Shown here: piece after piece, positions 50,040 to 62,700 of the stretch | Numbering within the stretch: the first letter of the stretch is position 1 | Layout of the letters: every line of letters begins with the position of its first letter | NCBI RefSeq assembly: GCF_027744825.2 | Contig: NC_071340.1 | Location: forward strand, 2,859,501-2,923,500 | Direction of reading: 5' to 3' | DNA: 64,000 nt | From: Synchiropus splendidus | Lineage: Eukaryota; Chordata; Actinopteri; Syngnathiformes; Callionymidae | Notes under the pieces: generated by a model | What the model was told of the DNA's origin: nothing | Databases searched by the model: none | The model's input: only the letters and a program-made list of their open reading frames with translations | Position numbers and translations under genes: made by a program

Positions 50040-53000
50040 AGGGTCTTTCTAGTAGTTGCACATCAAATCTAAGCTGTCTGAAGTGTTTTTCCAAAGTTAT
50101 CAACATTTTTATGTTTGGCGTTCTGGAACCCACCTTATCTCAGTCTGAAAACGCGTTTTCTGGATAGTGCAATAACTTTGCAGGGAGACTTCAGAACATG
50201 AAATTTTCTCCTCCCACTGTAGCAGATAGGGTCTTTCTAGTAGTTGCACAATAAATCTAAGCTGTCTGTAGAGTTTTTCCTGAGTTATCAACATTTTTAT
50301 GTTTGGGGTTCTGAAATCAACTTCATCTCAGGCTGAAAACGCGTTTTACGCATTGTGCCATAACTTTGCAGGGAAGCTTCAGAGCATGATATTTTCAACT
50401 CCCACTATAGCAGAAAGGGTCCTTCTCGTAGTTGCACATCAAATCTAAGCTGTCTGAAGTGTTTTTCGAAAGTTTTCAACATTTTTATGTTTGGCGTTCC
50501 TGAATCGACCTTATCTCAGGCCGAAAACGCGTTTTCTTCATTGAGCCAAAACTTTGCAGGGAAACTTCAGAACATAAAATTTTATTTTCACCTCCCACTA
50601 TAACAGAAATGGTCTTTCGAGTAGTTGCACATCAAATCTAAGCTGTCTGAAATGTTTTTCCAAACTTATCAACATTTTTATGTTTGGCGATCCGGAACCC
50701 ACCTTATCTCAGGCTGAAAACGTGTTTTCTGCATTGTGCCATAACTTTGCAGTGAAGCTTCAGAACATGAAATTTTCACCTCCCACGATAGTAGAAAGCG
50801 TCTTTCTAGTAGTTGCACATCAAATCTAAGCTGTCTGAAGTGTTTTTCCAAAGTTATCAACATTTTTATGTTTGACGTTCCGGAACCAATCTTATCTCAG
50901 GCTGAAAACGCGTTGTCTGCATTGTGCCATAACTTTCCATGAAAGCTTCCGAATATGAAATTTTAACCTCCCACTATAGCAGAAATGGTCTTTTTAGTAG
51001 TTGCGCATCAAATCTAAGCTGTCTGAATTGTTTTTCCAAAGTGATCAACATTTTTATGTTTGGCGTTCGGGAATCGACCTTATCTCAGGCTCAAAATGCG
51101 TTTTCTGCATTGTGCCATAATTTTGCAGAGAAGCTTCAGAACATGACATTTAAACCTCCAACAAAAGCAGAAATGGTGTTTCTAGTAGTTGCACACCAAA
51201 TCTAAGCTGTCGAAAGTGTTTTTCCAAAGTTATCAACATTTTTATGTTTGCCGTTTCGGAATCGACCTTATCTCAGCCTGAAAACGCGCTTTACATATTT
51301 TGCCATAACTTTGCAGGGAAGCTTCAGAACATGACATTTTCACCTCCCACTATAGCAGAAAGGGTCTTTCTAGTAGTTGCACATCAAATCTAAGCTGTCT
51401 GAAGTGTTTTTCCAAAGTTATCAACATTTTTATGTTTGGCGTTCTGGAACCCACCTTATCTCAGTCTGAAAACGCGTTTTCTGGATAGTGCAATAACTTT
51501 GCAGGGAGACTTCAGAACATGAAATTTTCTCCTCCCACTGTAGCAGATAGGGTCTTTCTAGTAGTTGCACATTAAATCTAAGCTGTCTGTAGAGTTTTTC
51601 CTGAGTTATCAACATTTTTATGTTTGGGGTTCTGAAATCAACTTCATCTCAGGCTGAAAACGCGTTTTACGCATTGTGCCATAACTTTGCAGGGAAGCTT
51701 CAGAACATGAAATATTCGCCTCCCACTATAGCAGATAGGGTCTTTCTAGTAGTTGCACATCAAATCTAAGCTGTCTGAAGTGTTTTTCGAAAGTTTTCAA
51801 CATTTTTATGTTTGGTGTTCCTGAATCGACCTTATCTCAGGCCGAAAACGCGTTTTCTGCATTGTGCCATAACTTTGCAGGGAAGCTTCAGAACATGAAA
51901 TGTTCACCTCCCACTATAGCAGAAAGGGTCTTTCTAGTAGTTGCACATCAAATGTAAGCTGTCTGAAGTGTTTTTCCAAAGTTATCAACATTTCTATGTT
52001 TGGCGTTCCGGAATCGACCTTATCTCAGGCTGAAAACGCGTTTTCAGCATTGTGCCATAACTTTGCAGGGAAGCTTCAGAACATGGAATTTTAACCTCCC
52101 ACTTTAGCAGAAAGCGTCTTTCTAGTAGTTGCACATCAAATCTAAGCTGTCTGAAGTGTTTTTCCAAAGTTATCAACATTTTTATGTTTGGCGTTCCGGA
52201 ATCGACCTTATCTCAGGCTGAAAACGCGTTTTCTGTATTGTGCCATAACTTTGCAGGAAAGCTTCAGAACATGAAATTTTCAACTCCCACTATAGCAGAA
52301 AGGGTCTTACTAGTAGTTGCACATCAAATCTAAGCTGTCTGAAGTGTTTTTCCAAAGTTATCAACATTGTTATGTTTGGCGTTCTGGAACCCACCTTATC
52401 TCAGGCTGAAAACGCGTTTTCTGCATTGTACCATAACTTTGCAGGGAAGCTTCAGAACATCAAATTTTCACCTCCCACTATAGCAGAAAGGGTCTTTCTA
52501 GTAGTTGCACATCAAATCTAAGCTGTCTGAAGTGTTTTTCCAAAGTTATCAACATTCTTATGTTTGGCGTTCCGGAATCAACCTTATCTCAGGCTGAAAA
52601 CGCGTTTTACGCATTGTGCCATAACTTTGCAGGGAAGCTTCAGAACATGAAATTTTCAACTCCCACTATAGCAGAAAGGGTCTTTCTAGTAGTTGCACAT
52701 CAAATCTAAGCTGTCTGAAGTGTTTTTCCAAAGTTATCAATATTTTTATGTTTGGCGTTCCGGAATTGACCTTATCTCAGGCTGAAAACGCGTTTCCTGC
52801 ATTGTGGCATAACTTTGCATGGAAGTTTCAGAACATGAAATTTTCACCTCCCACTGTAGCAGAAAGGGTCTTTCTAGTAGTTGCACATCAAATCTAAGCT
52901 GTCTGTAGAGTTTTTCCTGAGTTATCAACATTTTTATGTTTGGAGTTCTGAAATCAACCTCATCTCAGGCTGAAAACGCATTTTACGCATTGTGCCATAA

Positions 53001-54250
53001 CTTTGCAGGAAAGCTTCAGAACATGAAATTTTCACCTCCCACTATAGCAGAAAGGGTCTTTCTAGTAGTTGCACATCAAATCTAAGCTGTCAGAAGTGTT
53101 TTTCCAAAGTTATCAACATTTTTATGTTTGGCGTTCTGGAACCCACCTTATCTCAGTCTGAAAATGCGTTTTCTCGATAGTGCAATAACTTTGCAGGGAG
53201 ACTTCAGAACATGAAATTTTCTCCTCCCACTGTAGCAGATAGGGTCTTTCTAGTAGTTGCAAATTAAATCTAAGCTGTCTGTAGAGTTTTTCCTGAGTTA
53301 TCAACATTATTATGTTTGGGGTTCTGAAATCAACTTCATCTCAGGCTGAAAACGTGTTTTACGCATTGTGCCATAACTTTGCAGGGAAGCTTCAGAGCAT
53401 GATATTTTCAACTCCCACTATAGCAGAAAGGGTCCTTCTCGTAGTTGCACATCAAATCTAAGCTGTCTGAAGTGTTTTTCGAAAGTTTTCAACATTTTTA
53501 TGTTTGGCGTTCCTGAATCGACCTTATCTCAGGCCGAAAACGCGTTTTCTTCATTGAGCCAAAACTTTGCAGGGAAGCTTCAGAACATAAAATTTTATTT
53601 TCACCTCCCACTATAACAGAAATGGTCTTTCGAGTAGTTGCACATCAAATCTAAGCTGTCTGAAATGTTTTTCCAAACTTATCAACATTTTTATGTTTGG
53701 CGATCCGGAACCCACCTTATCTCAGGCTGAAAACGTGTTTTCTGCATTGTGCCATAACTTTGCAGTGAAGCTTCAGAACATGAAATTTTCACCTCCCACG
53801 ATAGTAGAAAGCGTCTTTCTAGTAGTTGCACATCAAATCTAAGCTGTCTGAAGTGTTTTTCCAAAGTTATCAACATTTTTATGTTTGACGTTCCGGAACC
53901 CATCTTATCTCAGGCTGAAAACGCGTTGTCTGCATTGTGCCATAACTTTCCATGAAAGCTTCCGAACATGAAATTTTAACCTCCCACTATAGCAGAAATG
54001 GTCTTTTTAGTAGTTGCTCATCAAATCTAAGCTGTCTGAATTGTTTTTCCAAAGTGATCAACTTTTTATGTTTGGCGTTCGGGAATCGACCTTATCTCAG
54101 GCTCAAAATGCGTTTTCTGCATTGTGCCATAATTTTGCAGAGAAGCTTCAGAACATGACATTTAAACCTCCAACAAAAGCAGAAATGGTGTTTCTAGTAG
54201 TTGCACATCAAATCTAAGCTGTCTGAATTGTTTTTCCAAAGTTATCAACT
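50040..54250 (+). repeat. 7-, 9- and 16-monomer duplications marked by a small insertion
   Basis: The marker CATAAAATTTTATTTTCACC, a 5-bp insertion relative to the usual CATGAAATTTTCACC, occurs at about 50574 and 53587, 3013 bp apart (16 monomers plus the 5 bp). GGATAGTGCAATAAC recurs near 50162 and 51483, and in altered form (CGATAGTGCAATAAC) near 53175. These give spacings of about 1321 and 1692 bp, seven and nine monomers. The insertion explains the +5 remainder in offsets that cross it. Confidence 0.78.
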
Positions 54251-54779
54251 CTTTTATGTTTGGCGTTCCGGAATCGACCTTGTCTCAGGCTCAAAATGCG
54301 TTTTCTGCATTGTGCCATAACTTTGCAGGGAAGCTTCAGAACTTGAAATTTTCACCTCTCACAATAGCAGAAAGGGTCTTTCTAGTAATTGCACATCAAA
54401 TCTAAGTTGTCTGAAGTGTTTTTCCAAAGTTATCAACATTTTTATGTTTCGCGTTAAGGAACCAACCTTATCTCAGGCTGAAAACGCGTTTTACGCATTG
54501 TGCCATAACTTTACAGGGAAGCTTCTCAAAATGAAATGTTCATCTGCCACTGTAGCAGAAAGGGTCTTTCTAGTAGTTGCACATCAAATGTAAGCTGTCT
54601 GAAGTGTTTTTCCAAAGTTATCAACATTTTTATTTTTGGCGTTCCGGAATCAACCTTATCTCAGGCTGAAAACGCGTTTTCTGCATTGTGCCATAACTTT
54701 GCATGGATGCTTCCGAACATGAAATTTTGACCTCCCACTATCGCAGAAAGGGTCTTTCTAGTAGTTGCACATCAAATCT

Positions 54780-57700
54780 AAGCTGTCTGAAGTGTTTTTC
54801 CAAAGTTATCAACATTTTTATGTTTGGCCTTCTGGAACCCACCTTATCTCAGGCTGAAAACGCGTTTTCTACTTTGTGCCATAACTTTGCAGGGAAGCTT
54901 CAGAACATGAAATTTTCACCTCCCACTATAGCAGAAAGGGTCTTTCTAGTAGTTGCACATCAAATCTAAGCTATCTGAAGTGTTTTTCCAAAGTTATCAA
55001 CATTCTTATGTTTGGCGTTCCGGAATCAACCTTATCTCAGGCTGAAAACGCGTTTTACGCATTGTGCCATAACTTTGCAGGAAAGCTTCAGAACATGAAA
55101 TTTTCAACTCCCACTATAGCAGAAAGGGTCTTACTAGTAGTTGCACATCAAATCTAAGCTGTCTGAAGTGTTTTTCCAAAGTTATCAATATTTTTATGTT
55201 TGGCCTTCCGGAATCGACCTTATCTCAGGCTGAATACGCGTTTTCTGCATTGTGCCATAACTTTGCAGGGAAGCTTCAGAACATGAAATTTCCACCTCCC
55301 ACTATAGCAGAAAGGGTCTTTCTAGTAGTTGCACATCAAATCTAAGCTGTCTGTAGAGTTTTTCCTGAGTTATCAACATTTTTATGTTTGGGGTTCTGAA
55401 ATCAACCTCATCTCAGGCTGAAAACGCGTTTTACGCATTGTGCCATAACTTTGCAGGGAAGCTTCAGAACATGATATTTTCAACTCCCACTATAGCAGAA
55501 AGGGTCTTTCTAGTAGTTGCACATCAAATGTAAGCTGTCTGAAATGTTTTTCCAAAGTTATCAACATTTTTATGTTTGGCGTTCCGGAACCCACCTTATC
55601 TCAGGCTGAAAACGCGTTTCCTGCTTTGTGCCATAACTTTGCAGGGCAGCTTCAGAACATGAAAATTTCACCTTCCACTATAACAGAAAGGGTCTTTCTA
55701 GTAGTTGCACATCAAATCTAAGCTATCTGAAGTGTTTTTCCAAAGTTATTAACATTTTTATGTTTGGCATTCCAGAATCGACCTTATCTCAGGCTGAAAA
55801 CGCGTTTTACGCATTGCGCCATAACTTTACAGGGAAGCTTCTCAACATGAAATGTTCATCTGCCACTGTAGCAGAAAGGGTCTTTCTAGTAGTTGCACAT
55901 CAAATCTAAGCTGTCTGAAGTGTTTTTCCAAAGTTATCAACATTTTTATTTTTGGCGTTCCGGAATCAACCTTATCTCAGGCTGAAAACGCGTTTTCTGC
56001 ATTGTGCCATAACTTTGCATGGATGCTTCCGAACATGAAATTTTGACCTCCCACTATCGCAGAAAGGGTCTTTCTAGTAGTTGCACATCAAATCTAAGCT
56101 GTGTGAAGTGTTTGTCCAAAGTTATCAACATTTTTATGTTTCGCGTTCCGGAATCAACCTTTTCTCAGGCTGAAAACGCATTTTACGCATTGTGCCATAA
56201 CTTTGCAGGAAAGCTTCAGAACGTGAAATTTTCACCTCCCACTATAGCAGAAAGGGTCTTTCTAGTAGTTGAACGTCAAATCTAAGCTGTCTGAAGTGTT
56301 TTTCCGAAGTTATCAACATTTTTATGTTTGGCGTTCCGGAATCGACCTTATGTGAGGCTGAAAACGCGTTTTATGTATTGTGCCATAACTTTGCAGGGAA
56401 GCTTCAGAACATGAAATTTTCAGCTCCCACTATAGCAGAAAGGGTCTTTCTCGTAGTTGCACATCAAATCTAAGCTGTCTGAAGTGTTTTTCGAAAGTTA
56501 TCAACATTTTTACGTTTGGCGTTCCGGAACCCACCTTATCTCAGGCTGAAAACGCGTTTTCTGCATTGTGCCATAACTTTGAAGGAAAGCTTCAGAAAAT
56601 GAAAGTTTCACCTCCCACTATAGCAGAAAGGGTCTTTTGTAGTAGTTGCACATCAAATATAAGCTGTCTGAAGTGTTTTTCCAAAGTTATCAACATTTTA
56701 ATGTTTGGCGTTCTGGAACCCACCTTATCTCAGTCTGAAAATGTGTTTTCTGCATTGTGCCGTAACTTTGCAGGGAAACCTCAGAACATGAAATTTTCAA
56801 CCTCCCGCTATAGTAGAAACGGTCTTTCTAGTAGTTGCACAACAAATCTAAGCTGTCTGAAGTGTCTTTTCAAAGTTATCAACACTTTTATGTTTGGCGT
56901 TCCGGAATCGACCTTATCTCAGGCTGAAAACGCGTTTTACGCGTGGTGCCATAACTTTGCAGGGAAGCTTCAGAACATCGAATTTTCACCTCCCACAATG
57001 GCAGAAAGGGTCTTTCTAGTAGTTGCACATCAAATCTAAGCTGTCTGATGTGTTTTTCCAAAGTTATCAACATTTTTATGTTTGGCGTTCCGGAATCGAC
57101 CTTATCTTAGGCTGAAAACACGTTTTACGCATTGTGCAATAACTTTGCAGGGAAGCTTCAGAACATGAAATGTTCACCTCCCACTATAGCAGAAAGGGTC
57201 TTTCTAGTAGTTGCACATCAAATCTAAGCTGACTGAAGTGTTTTTCGAAAGTTTTCAACATTTTTATGTTTGGTGTTCCTGAATCGACCTTATCTCAGGC
57301 TGAAAACGCATTTTCTGCATTGTGCCATAACTTTGCAGGGAAGCTTCAGAACATGAAATTTTCACCTCCCACTACAGCAGAAAGGGTCTTTCTAGTAGTT
57401 GCACATCAAATCTAAGCTGTCTGAAATGTTTTTCCAAAGTTATCAACATTTTCACGTTTGGTGTTCCGGAATCGACCTTATCTCAAGCTGAAAACGCGTT
57501 TTCTGCATTGTGCCATAACTTTGCAGGGAAGCTTCAGAACATGAAATGTTCACCTCCCACTATAGCAGAAAGGGTCTTTTTAGTAGTTGCACATCAAATC
57601 TTAGCTGTCTGATGTGTTTTTCCAAAGTTATCAACATTTTTATGTTTATCGTTCGGGAATCAACCTTATCTCAGGCTGAAAAGGCGTTTTCTGCATTGTG

Positions 57701-60700
57701 CCATAACTTTGCAAGGAAGCTTCAGGACATGAAATTTTCACCTCCCACAATAGCCGAAAGGGTCTTTCTAGTAGTTGCACATCAAATTTAAGCTGTCTGA
57801 AGTTTTTTTCCAAGGTTATCAACATTTTTATGTTTGGCGTTCCAGAATCGACCTTATCTCAGGCTGAAAACGCGTTGTCTGCATTGTGCCATAACTTTGC
57901 ATGGAAGCTTCCGAACATGAAATTTTAACCTCCCACTACAGCAGAAAGGGTCTTTCTAGTAGTTGCACATCAAATCTAAGCTGTCTGATGTGTTTTTCCA
58001 AAGCTATCAACATTTTTATGTTTGGCGTTCCGGAATCGACCTTATCTCAGGATGAAAACGCGTTTTCTGCATTGTCCCATATCTTTCCAGTGAAGCTTCA
58101 GAACATGAAATTTTGACCTCCAACTATAGCAGAAAGGGTCTTTCTAGTAGTTGCACATCAAATCTAAGTTGTCTGAAGTGTTTTTCGAAAGTTATCAACA
58201 TTTTTATGTTTGGCGTTCCAAAATCGACCTTATCTCAGGCTGAAAACGCGTTGTCTGCATTGTGCCATAACTTTGCATGGAAGCTTCCGAACATGAAATT
58301 TTAACCTCCCACTATAGCAGAAAGGGTCTTTCTAGTAGCTGCACATCAAATCTAAGCTGTCTGATGTGTTTTTCCAAAGTTATCAACATTTTTATGTATG
58401 GCGTTCCGGAATCGACCTTATCTCAGGCTGAAAACGCGTTTCACGCATTGTGCCATAACTTTGCAGGGAAGCTTCAGAACATGCAATGTTCACCTCCCAC
58501 TATAGCAGAAAGGGTCTTTCTCGTAGTTGCACAACAAATCTAAGCTGTCTGATGTGTTTTTCCAAAGTTATCAACATTTTTAGTTTTGGCGTTCCGGAAT
58601 CAACCTTATCTCAGGCTGAACACGCATTTTCTGCATTGTGCCATAACTTTGCAAGGAAGCTTCAGAACATGCAATTTTCACCTCCCACTATAGCAGAATG
58701 GGTCTTTCTAGTAGTTGCACATAAAATCTAAGCTGTCTGAAATGTTGTTCCAAAGTTATCAACATTTTTATGTTTGGCGTTCCGGAACCCACCTTATCTC
58801 AGGCTGAAAACGCGTTTCCTGCTTTGTGCCATAACTTTGCAGGGCAGCTTCAGAACATGAAAATTTCACCTTCCACTATAACAGAAAGGGTCTTTCTAGT
58901 AGTTGCACATCAAATCTAAGCTATCTGAAGTGTTTTTCCAAAGTTATTAACATTTTTATGTTTGGCATTCCAGAATCGACCTTATCTCAGGCTGAAAACG
59001 CGTTTTACGCATTGCGCCATAACTTTACAGGGAAGCTTCTCAACATGAAATGTTCATCTGCCACTGTAGCAGAAAGGGTCTTTCTAGTAGTTGCACATCA
59101 AATCTAAGCTGTCTGAAGTGTTTTTCCAAAGTTATCAACATTTTTATTTTTGGCGTTCCGGAATCAACCTTATCTCAGGCTGAAAACGCGTTTTCTGCAT
59201 TGTGCCATAACTTTGCATGGATGCTTCCGAACATGAAATTTTGACCTCCCACTATCGCAGAAAGGGTCTTTCTAGTAGTTGCACATCAAATCTAAGCTGA
59301 CTGAAGTGTTTTTCGAAAGTTTTCAACATTTTTATGTTTGGTGTTCCTGAATCGACCTTATCTCAGGCTGAAAACGCATTTTCTGCATTGTGCCATAACT
59401 TTGCAGGGAATCTTCAGAACATGAAATTTTCACCTCCCACTACAGCAGAAAGGGTCTTTCTAGTAGTTGCACATCAAATCTAAGCTGTCTGAAATGTTTT
59501 TCCAAAGTTATCAACATTTTCACGTTTGGTGTTCCGGAATCGACCTTATCTCAAGCTGAAAACGCGTTTTCTGCATTGTGCCATAACTTTGCAGGGAAGC
59601 TTCAGAACATGAAATGTTCACCTCCCACTATAGCAGAAAGGGTCTTTTTAGTAGTTGCACATCAAATCTTAGCTGTCTGATGTGTTTTTCCAAAGTTATC
59701 AACATTTTTATGTTTATCGTTCGGGAATCAACCTTATCTCAGGCTGAAAAGGCGTTTTCTGCATTGTGCCATAACTTTGCAAGGAAGCTTCAGGACATGA
59801 AATTTTCACCTCCCACAATAGCCGAAAGGGTCTTTCTAGTAGTTGCACATCAAATTTAAGCTGTCTGAAGTTTTTTTCCAAGGTTATCAACATTTTTATG
59901 TTTGGCGTTCCGGAATCGACCTTATCTCAAGCTGAAAACGCGTTTTCTGCATTGTGCAATAAAATTGCACGGAAGCTTCAGAACATGAAATGTTCACCTG
60001 CCACTATAGCAGAAAGGGTCTTTCTAGTAGTTGCACATCAAATTTAAGCTGTCTGAAGTGTTTTTCGAAAGTTATCAACGTTTTTATGTTTGGCGTTACG
60101 GAATCGACCTTATCTCAGGAAGAAAAATCGTTTTCTGCATTGTCCCATAACTTTCCAGGGAAGCTTCAGAACATGAACTTTTGACCTTCCACTATAGCAG
60201 AAAGGGTCTTTCTAGTAGTTGCACATCAAATCTAAGCTGTCTGAAGTGTTTTTTGAAGGTTATCAACATTTTTATGATTGGCGTTCCAGAATCGACCTTA
60301 TCTCAGGCTGAAAACGCGTTGTCTGCATTGTGCCATAACTTTGCATGGAAGCTTCCGAACATGAAATTTTAACCTCCCACTACAGCAGAAAGGGTCTTTC
60401 TAGTAGTTGCACATCAAATCTAAGCTGTCTGATGTGTTTTTCCAAAGCTATCAACATTTTTATGTTTGGCGTTCCGGAATCGACCTTATCTCAGGATGAA
60501 AACGCGTTTTCTGCATTGTCCCATATCTTTCCAGTGAAGCTTCAGAACATGAAATTTTGACCTCCAACTATAGCAGAAAGGGTCTTTCTAGTAGTTGCAC
60601 ATCAAATCTAAGTTGTCTGAAGTGTTTTTCGAAAGTTATCAACATTTTTATGTTTGGCGTTCCAAAATCGACCTTATCTCAGGCTGAAAACGCGTTGTCT

Positions 60701-62700
60701 GCATTGTGCCATAACTTTGCATGGAAGCTTCCGAACATGAAATTTTAACCTCCCACTATAGCAGAAAGGGTCTTTCTAGTAGCTGCACATCAAATCTAAG
60801 CTGTCTGATGTGTTTTTCCAAAGTTATCAACATTTTTATGTATGGCGTTCCGGAATCGACCTTATCTCAGGCTGAAAACGCGTTTCACGCATTGTGCCAT
60901 AACTTTGCAGGGAAGCTTCAGAACATGCAATGTTCACCTCCCACTATAGCAGAAAGGGTCTTTCTCGTAGTTGCACAACAAATCTAAGCTGTCTGATGTG
61001 TTTTTCCAAAGTTATCAACATTTTTAGTTTTGGCGTTCCGGAATCAACCTTATCTCAGGCTGAACACGCATTTTCTGCATTGTGCCATAACTTTGCAAGG
61101 AAGCTTCAGAACATGCAATTTTCACCTCCCACTATAGCAGAATGGGTCTTTCTAGTAGTTGCACATAAAATCTAAGCTGTCTGAAATGTTGTTCCAAAGT
61201 TATCAACATTTTTACGTTTGGCGTTTCGGAACCCACCTTATCTCAGGCTGAAAACGCGTTTTCTGCATTGTGCCATAACTTCTCATGGAAGCTTCAGAAC
61301 ATGAAATGTTCACCTCCCACTATAGCAGAAAGGGTCTTTATGGTAGTTGCACATCAAATCTAAGCTGTCTTGAAGTGTTTTTCTAAAGTTATCAACATTC
61401 TTATGTTTGGCGTTCCGGAACCCACCTTATCTCAGCCTGGAAACGCGTTTTACATATTTTGCCAAAACTTTGCAGGGAAGCTTAAGAACATGAAATTTTA
61501 ACATCCCACGATAGCAGAAATGGTCTTTCTAGTAGTTGCACATCAAATCTAAGCTGTCTGAAGTGTTTTTCCAAAGTTATCAACATTTTTATGTTTGGCG
61601 TTCCGGAATCAACCTTATCTCAGGCTGAAAACACGATTTACGCATTCTGCCATAACTTTGCAGGGAAGCTTCAGAACATGAAATTTTCATATCCCACTAT
61701 AGCAGAAAGGGTCTTTCTTGTAGTCTCACATCAAATCTAAGCTGTCTGAAGTGTTTTTCCAAAGTTATCAACATTTTTATGTTTGGCGCTCCGGAATCGA
61801 CCTTATCTCAGGCTGAAAGCGCGTTTTCTGCATTGTGCCATAACTTTGCAGGGAAGCTTCAGAACATGAAATTTTCACCTCCCACTATAGCAGAAAGGGT
61901 CTTTCTAGTAGTTGCACATCAAATCTACGCTGTCGAAAGTGTTTTTCCAAAGTTATCAACATTTTTATGTTTGGAGTTTCGGAATCGACCTTATCTCCGG
62001 CTGAAAACGCGTTTTCTGCATTGTGCCATAACTTTGCAGGGAAGCTTTAGAACATGAAATTTTCACCTCCCACTAGAGCAGAAAGGGTATTTCTAGTAGT
62101 TGCACATCAAATCTAAGCTGTCTGTAGAGTTTTTCCTGAGTTATCAACATTTTAATGTTTGGCGTTCTGAAATCAACCTCATCTCAGGCTGAAAACGCGT
62201 TTCACGCATTGTGCCATAACTTTGCAGGGAAGCTTCAGAACATGAAATTCTAACATCCCACTATAGCCGAAAGGGTCTTTCTAGTAGTTGCACATCAAAT
62301 CTAAGCTGTCTGAAGTGTTTTTCGAAAGTTATCAATATTTTTATGTTTGGCGTTCCGGAATCGACCTTATCTCAGGCTGAAAACGCGTTTCCTGCATTGT
62401 GGCATAACTTTGTAGGGAAGCTTCAGAACATGTAATTTTCACCTCCCACTGTAGCAGAAAGGGTCTTTCTAGTAGTTGCACATCAAATCTAAGCTGTCTG
62501 AAGTGTTTTTCCAAAGATATCAACATTTTTATGTTTGGCGTTCTGGAACCCACCTTATCTCTGGCTGAAAACACGTTTTCTGCATTGTGCCATAACTTTG
62601 CATGGAAGCTTCCGAACATGAAATTTTCACCTCCCACTATAGCAGAAAGGGTCTTTCTAGTAGTTGCACATCAAATCTAAGCTGTCTGAAGTGTTTTTCC
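54780..62700 (+). repeat. Mosaic second copy of the 42.0-48.4 kb block
   Basis: This block is assembled from pieces of 42.0-48.4 kb in the order described for that block, but with an internal reiteration. The segment 57.25-58.74 kb is repeated at 59.3-61.18 kb at offsets of 2068 bp (11 monomers) and then 2444 bp (13 monomers). The segment 55.57-56.09 kb is repeated at 58.77-59.29 kb (offset 3198 bp). Markers include GGAAGAAAAATCG, GGCGCTCCGG, GCATAACTTTGTAGGG and CATGTAATTTTCACC. Confidence 0.8.
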
